This document shows, piece by piece, positions 62,237 to 64,000 of a stretch of 64,000 nt of DNA. The notes below the pieces were generated by a model. It made no database searches and was not told where the DNA came from. It saw only the letters and a program-made list of their open reading frames with translations. The DNA lies in assembly GCA_026225945.1 (NCBI GenBank), contig JAMJFZ010001868.1, positions 8,027,001 to 8,091,000 on the forward strand. The letters run 5' to 3'. Origin of the DNA: Cricetomys ansorgei. Lineage: Eukaryota > Chordata > Mammalia > Rodentia > Nesomyidae. Within the stretch, counting starts at the first letter, position 1. Each line of letters begins with the position of its first letter. The position numbers and the translations under genes are program-made.

Positions 62237-63376
62237 ACGTGCACACATGCACATATGTGTGTGGTGAAGGTAAAAGAACAGCTTCAGGTGTCATTTCGCA
62301 GACACTGTACACCTTCTCATGTTAAAACAGGGACCTGGAGCTTGACAGATAAACTAGGTTAGCTGGGTGGACAGTGAGCCCCTGGGGTCCTTTGATCTCC
62401 ATCTCCCCAGCCCCAGGGTTCTAAAGCCATGCACGCTACACTGGCTAAGGGTCCTTAGTCAATGAAACTCAGGTAATCATCCTTGTGCAGCAGTCCCTTT
62501 ACTGAATGGCCCATCTCCCCAGCCTAGGGTACATATCTTTGACACATTCGTGGTCACGTTTATTATAAATGTGCGGGTTGACCATCCCTAATTCAAAACT
62601 CACAAAGCCAAAGTGCTCCCAAATTCGAGACATTTTGAGCCTGCATAGGATACCATAAGTGAAGAACTCCTCACCTGACCTTCTGCGACGGACTTCAGTC
62701 ACAACACGAGGACTCAGACATTGTGTGAAATTGTCCTCATGCGAGTTTATCAAGCCTACACGAAGCACAGATGACTCTTCTATCCGAGCTGAGGTTTCCT
62801 CCCTAAGAGATCTCATACGTGCAAGTCAGCCACATCTGAAAACACTGACAATCAAAACATTTCAGGAAGCACGCATTTCACATAAGGGATACGCAGTTTT
62901 GCCAGTGAGCTAGAGAGTGTCTTTCATTCCAGTTACTTTACAGGAGACCAAGGTGATTGGAAGCTAATTAAGCTTTAAGGGGCAACGAAGAGATGTCAGG
63001 GGTATAGCATATCTATGATATCTCCCCAGGTATAAAAATAGTAAAATGGGGATACTTAACCATCATTTCTGAACTACATAGGGCTTTTCAGTCACACCTC
63101 ATGTTCTCGTCAGCTCTTTGGGGTACAGAGGGACACGTGCTACGGCGTGACCTCGAAGCTGCTGTGGAACGGAAAAGTAACTGAACTGTGGTGATTTTAT
63201 TTTCTCTCTCAACAGTGCAATATTGTCTTCCTATTTTCTAAACGAACACTTGAACATTCATGGGAAAATAGGCTGCATATTAAGCATATTGGGGTCAACT
63301 GTAATGGTTATCCATGCACCCCAAGAGGAAGAAGTCACTTCTTTGCACGAAATGGAAATGAAATTAAGAGATCCAG
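44612..63376 (+). CDS. NIPAL1: NIPAL1, NIPA-like magnesium transporter (spliced, exons 1-5, 3' part outside window)
   Basis: NIPAL1 (NIPA3) belongs to the NIPA/DUF803 family of membrane Mg2+ transporters. Joining 44612-44657, 55060-55326, 57369-57425, 60518-60608 and 63216-63376 gives 622 nt of continuous frame, about 207 of roughly 410 expected residues. The N-terminal region before the first membrane segment has four sequons (N25, N35, N50, N55). TM1 is near residues 68-88 ([20 protein letters not shown]), followed by the cytosolic [11 protein letters not shown]. Further hydrophobic segments span exons 3-5, including [15 protein letters not shown] and the characteristic [20 protein letters not shown] motif. 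All junctions are GT-AG with matching phases. The last donor at 63377 shows at least one more exon beyond the window. Confidence 0.95.
44658..46993 (+). other. NIPAL1 intron 1, proximal part
   Basis: GC- and CpG-rich up to about 45200, continuing the promoter island, then ordinary sequence. Open frames at 44920-45186 are due to base composition. No SINE seen. Confidence 0.6.
46994..47140 (+). mobile_element. B1 SINE
   Basis: GCCTGGAGTGGTGGCGCACA, TTTAGTCCCAGCACTATGG and GAAACTGTCTCAAAAAAAG tail. Confidence 0.93.
47151..47366 (+). mobile_element. B2/B3 SINE
   Basis: AAGAGATGGCTCAGTGGTTA, GGCTGCTCTTCCAAAGGAC, GGAATCTGACACCC. Sits directly after the B1. Confidence 0.93.
47640..47790 (+). mobile_element. 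MaLR LTR 5' part (MST/MLT1-like)
   Basis: GAATGGGACCTTTGGGAGAT and GACTGAGTCATGAGGTTAGA fit an old MaLR LTR, interrupted by the Tigger-like element. Confidence 0.55.
47791..48092 (-). mobile_element. MER2-like Tigger DNA transposon nested in MaLR
   Basis: CCAAAATGCTTAGGATAAG, CATATACATAATGAGATATC, GGACCCAAGTCTAGATG and GGGATTTTTGGATGAAGG occur in the reverse order of the MER2/Tigger consensus as I remember it. Confidence 0.6.
48093..48280 (+). mobile_element. MaLR LTR 3' part
   Basis: GAAGAGGGACCGTCACCAGG, CTGATCTCAGACGTCCAGCC and AGAGCTGTAGGAAATAACTG continue the LTR started before the insertion. Confidence 0.6.
48281..48537 (+). other. NIPAL1 intron 1, no feature assigned
   Basis: AT-rich, nothing recognised. 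Confidence 0.5.
48538..48760 (-). mobile_element. B1 SINE with long T-rich tail
   Basis: A TTTC/TTTG-rich tail (48540-48630) is followed by GAGACAGGGTTTCTCTGTTG, AGACCAGGCTGGCCTTGAAC and CCAAGTGCTGGGATTC. Confidence 0.95.
48930..49070 (-). mobile_element. Old B1 SINE
   Basis: GAGATAGGGTCTCACTACAC, CTAGGCTGGCCTTTGAATC, AGCGCTGGGATTAAAGGTC. The GTCTCACTACAC variant suggests an older subfamily. Confidence 0.85.
49071..49865 (+). other. NIPAL1 intron 1, no feature assigned
   Basis: No repeat named and no exon seen. Confidence 0.5.
49866..49917 (-). mobile_element. ID SINE fragment
   Basis: GAGCAAGTGCTCTGCCACTG and AACTATACCTGCAAACCC are the reverse of an ID head. Confidence 0.6.
50109..50136 (+). 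other. G-quadruplex motif
   Basis: Four runs of 4-5 G separated only by TC dinucleotides, on the NIPAL1 non-template strand. Confidence 0.9.
50137..51011 (+). other. NIPAL1 intron 1, no feature assigned
   Basis: Nothing recognised; small T run near 50668. Confidence 0.5.
51012..51215 (+). mobile_element. B4/ID-B1 composite SINE, diverged
   Basis: ID-like head GGGCTAGGGTTGTTGCTCAT and CCTGGGCTTGATCCGAACAC, then B1-like AGTTCAAGGTCATTCTTG. Confidence 0.65.
51328..51626 (-). mobile_element. Old MaLR-type LTR, reverse
   Basis: AAAGATATATTTTGGTTCCT, CCCACCTCTTGACAGTGCC and CATCCAAACTACATCA follow the reverse order of MST-type LTRs. Confidence 0.5.
51931..52068 (+). mobile_element. B1 SINE
   Basis: GGCTGGGCAGTGGTGGTGCA, CAGGAGGCAGAGGCAGGAG and AGTTACAGCAGGGAAACC. 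Confidence 0.95.
52069..53087 (+). other. NIPAL1 intron 1, no feature assigned
   Basis: No repeat named; the 52471-52671 open frame has no family signal. Confidence 0.5.
53088..53163 (-). mobile_element. B1-type SINE remnant
   Basis: GCAGGCTGGCCTCATAATTG and GAGTGCCACCACACCCGG. Confidence 0.65.
53260..53484. mobile_element. URR1-like hAT DNA transposon with perfect 8-bp target duplication
   Basis: A 225-bp element from CAATGGTTCTGGACC to GGTTGAGAACCACTG with imperfect terminal inverted repeats. It is flanked by TTCTAGAA on both sides (53252-53259 and 53485-53492), the 8-bp duplication size of hAT elements. Non-autonomous. Confidence 0.93.
53493..55059 (+). other. NIPAL1 intron 1, distal part
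   Basis: No repeat named; single-copy-looking AT-rich sequence leading into the exon 2 acceptor. Confidence 0.6.
55060..55326 (+). CDS. NIPAL1: NIPAL1 exon 2 (glycosylated ectodomain and TM1)
   Basis: A 267-bp, phase 1-1 exon after CTTTCTTACCAG. It encodes [20 protein letters not shown] and on through [18 protein letters not shown]1 and [11 protein letters not shown]. It carries four N-glycosylation sequons and two cysteines (near 23 and 31) before TM1. The donor is GCAG|GTAAGA. Confidence 0.96.
56009..56155 (+). mobile_element. B1 SINE
   Basis: GCTGGGCAGTGTTGGCACAC, GAGGCCAGCCTGGTCTACAG, CTCTGTCTCGAAAAACA. Confidence 0.95.
56156..57368 (+). other. NIPAL1 intron 2, no feature assigned
   Basis: AT-rich with an A run near 56466-56478. 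The open frames at 56834-57084 show no family similarity. Confidence 0.55.
57369..57425 (+). CDS. NIPAL1: NIPAL1 exon 3 (57 bp)
   Basis: A phase 1-1 exon encoding [19 protein letters not shown], the loop and start of TM2. The acceptor is TTTTTCCCAG and the donor A|GTAAGT. Confidence 0.95.
57713..57867. repeat. (GAAA)n and (GATA)n compound microsatellite
   Basis: About 13 GAAA units, a GA-rich bridge, then broken GATA runs, ending at a B2/B3 SINE tail; likely grown from that tail. Confidence 0.96.
57868..58058 (-). mobile_element. B2/B3 SINE
   Basis: Reverse: GTGTTTTGCCCACATTGTCT, GAGGAGGCCAGAATCGGG, CCTGGATCCTCTGGAAGAGC. Confidence 0.92.
58512..58710 (+). mobile_element. B2/B3 SINE
   Basis: GGGGCCAGAGAGAAGGCTCG, CTCACGACCACCCACAACTC, GGGATCTGATGTCCTCTTCT. 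Confidence 0.9.
58970..59165 (+). mobile_element. B2/B3 SINE, diverged
   Basis: GGGGTTGGAGATATGCCTCA, GCTCTTGCAGAGGACCTGGG, TCCCAGCACCCACATGG. Confidence 0.88.
59166..60312 (+). other. NIPAL1 intron 3, TCTGACT-rich part
   Basis: Between about 59940 and 60310 the sequence is a cryptic array of CTGACT/CTGCCT motifs, suggesting a decayed tandem repeat or an old LTR. Not coding. Confidence 0.45.
60313..60385 (-). mobile_element. Two tandem B1-head fragments
   Basis: AAGTGCTGGGATTAAAGGTG and ACTGGGATTAAAGGTGCGCA sit about 41 bp apart in the same reverse orientation. Confidence 0.7.
60518..60608 (+). CDS. NIPAL1: NIPAL1 exon 4
   Basis: A 91-bp exon, phase 1 to 2, encoding [20 protein letters not shown] and PLGALSVLI. 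This is the most conserved NIPA-family membrane stretch. The acceptor is TTGCTTTCCAG and the donor AG|GTGGGT. Confidence 0.96.
60865..60914. repeat. (AAT)n/(ATT)n imperfect inverted repeat
   Basis: AATAATAATAATAATG is followed within a few bases by TATTATTATTATTAATG, a hairpin-capable AT tract. Confidence 0.85.
61156..61197. repeat. 20-bp tandem duplication
   Basis: ATCCCTCCGTTGCCTACTGG occurs twice head to tail; a third copy begins with one change (ACCTCCGT). Confidence 0.9.
61247..61612 (-). mobile_element. ERVL-MaLR LTR, reverse
   Basis: TTGTTGCTATGATAAACAG, GGAGGAAAGGGTTTCAGT and end AAATCCAGCCAGCACA, the same family as 2903-3310 and 29465-29842. Confidence 0.78.
61788..61830 (+). mobile_element. 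MIR-like tail fragment
   Basis: GAATTGTGAGAATTAAATGA and GGTAATGTGTGTAAAAGC resemble the MIR 3' core. Confidence 0.45.
62202..62234. repeat. (GT)n microsatellite
   Basis: About 16 TG units. Confidence 0.97.
62260..62527 (-). mobile_element. B4 SINE, diverged, reverse
   Basis: GACCTGGAGCTTGACAGATA, GGTGGACAGTGAGCCCC and a tRNA-like end AATGGCCCATCTCCCCAGCC. Confidence 0.65.
62570..62895 (+). mobile_element. MER2-like Tigger DNA transposon
   Basis: Starts GCGGGTTGACCATCCCTAAT and ends TTCACATAAGGGATACGCAG, matching diverged Tigger/MER2 terminal inverted repeats. Internal order agrees with the copy at 47.8-48.1 kb in opposite orientation. Confidence 0.65.
62896..63215 (+). other. NIPAL1 intron 4, end
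   Basis: No repeat; leads to the exon 5 acceptor. Confidence 0.6.
63216..63376 (+). CDS. NIPAL1: NIPAL1 exon 5
   Basis: A 161-bp exon, phase 2 to 1. It encodes [20 protein letters not shown], then [19 protein letters not shown] and the [10 protein letters not shown] end. The acceptor is CTCTCAACAG and the donor CCAG|GTCAGT. The remaining exon(s) lie past the right edge. Confidence 0.96.
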
Positions 63377-63473
63377 GTCAGTGATTCAGTGTCAAGAAAA
63401 AAATCCACTGACATTATTTCCGTTTTTTCCTCATTAAGTAATGTATGCTTGCTTGGTTTTGCTTTGGTTTGAT

Positions 63474-63590
63474 TTGTTTTATTGAGACCAGGACCTCACT
63501 ATGTAGCCCAGGGTGGCCTTGAACTTGCAGCTCTCTGTGTCAGTCTCCTGAGTGCTGACATTAGCAGCACGCTTTACCCTGTCCATCACC
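63474..63590 (-). mobile_element. Old B1-type SINE
   Basis: GAGACCAGGACCTCACTATG, CCCAGGGTGGCCTTGAACTT and CTCCTGAGTGCTGACATTAG. Confidence 0.8.
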
Positions 63591-64000
63591 AAAGGCAGTT
63601 GGTGACACCGAAAGGATCCTACTAGCCAGCGCTGGGTTGTAAACCACAGTGAGGTTTGTGCCTTGTAACTTTTTTGAAAAAGTAGCAATTGTTTTCTTGT
63701 TTGTGTGTCCTTGCTACACAGTAACAGATGAAAAAGTGGTGACAAAAGATTTATAATGAACTCAAATTCCTGCCCCTTCTTCCCCAAGGAAAAATATAAG
63801 ACTACACCACCCGGCCTCATAGTGATATTATCAAGATTCAAATAATGTGTGAAGTGCTCTATGAAATCACTAAGGAGCAGAATGGTGCTTGTTAACTCTT
63901 GCTTGTGGTTCTGAAATCCCAAGCTTTTAAATTGATGACTAACAGAATCTCGGAAAGGTGTGGTCCTGTTAGTCCTGAGTCCGATTCTCTCCTCTTCCTA
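63591..64000 (+). other. NIPAL1 intron 5, start
   Basis: No exon or named repeat. A faint MIR-like stretch is near 63825-63880. Confidence 0.5.

Noticed and set aside
63479..63922. Minus-strand frame of 147 codons at the right edge
   Set aside because: Includes an old B1 and NIPAL1 intron sequence; no domain.

Overview
This window is nuclear DNA from a mammal, almost certainly a muroid rodent. Spliced genes have GT-AG introns. The interspersed repeats are the rodent set: B1, B2/B3, B4 and ID SINEs, ERVL-MaLR LTRs, URR1-type hAT elements and rodent L1 tails. The encoded proteins closely resemble what I know of mouse CNGA1 and NIPAL1, but a few residues differ from the mouse protein as I remember it, and ID elements are scarce. 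I therefore lean towards a muroid other than Mus or Rattus. That is inference; the species is not proven.

There are two protein-coding genes, arranged head to head. CNGA1 (rod cyclic-nucleotide-gated channel alpha subunit) is on the minus strand. All eight of its coding exons lie between about 5.5 and 17.2 kb. Joined by splice phase they give a 684-codon frame with no internal stop. Its untranslated 5' exon(s) must lie further right, and I flag two candidates near 38.7 and 40.6 kb. NIPAL1 (NIPA-like magnesium transporter) is on the plus strand. It starts in a GC-rich promoter region at about 44.2-44.6 kb, and its first five coding exons (to 63,376) are present; the rest runs off the right edge. 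Between the two gene starts lies a stretch of about 4 kb that probably holds the regulatory DNA of both genes.

Layout: 0-5 kb, intergenic repeats (MaLR LTRs, a URR1 DNA transposon, GGA/TCC tracts). 5.1-17.2 kb, CNGA1 3' UTR and coding exons; an ERVL-like remnant sits in an intron. 17.2-40.5 kb, the presumed CNGA1 5' intron, packed with L1 debris (23-29 kb), an ERVK-like LTR (21.7 kb), a solo gammaretrovirus-type LTR with intact 4-bp target duplication (33.3-34.0 kb), SINEs and microsatellites. 40.5-44.7 kb, the divergent intergenic and promoter zone. 44.7-64 kb, NIPAL1 introns and exons with SINEs, a Tigger-like element nested in an old MaLR LTR, a second URR1 with a palindromic 8-bp target duplication, and a strong G-quadruplex motif.

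The genes have unrelated roles: a photoreceptor cation channel and a Mg2+ transporter. I found no CRISPR array, operon, novel enzyme cluster or other undescribed system. Most long open frames here are translations of repeats or of the GC-rich promoter region.
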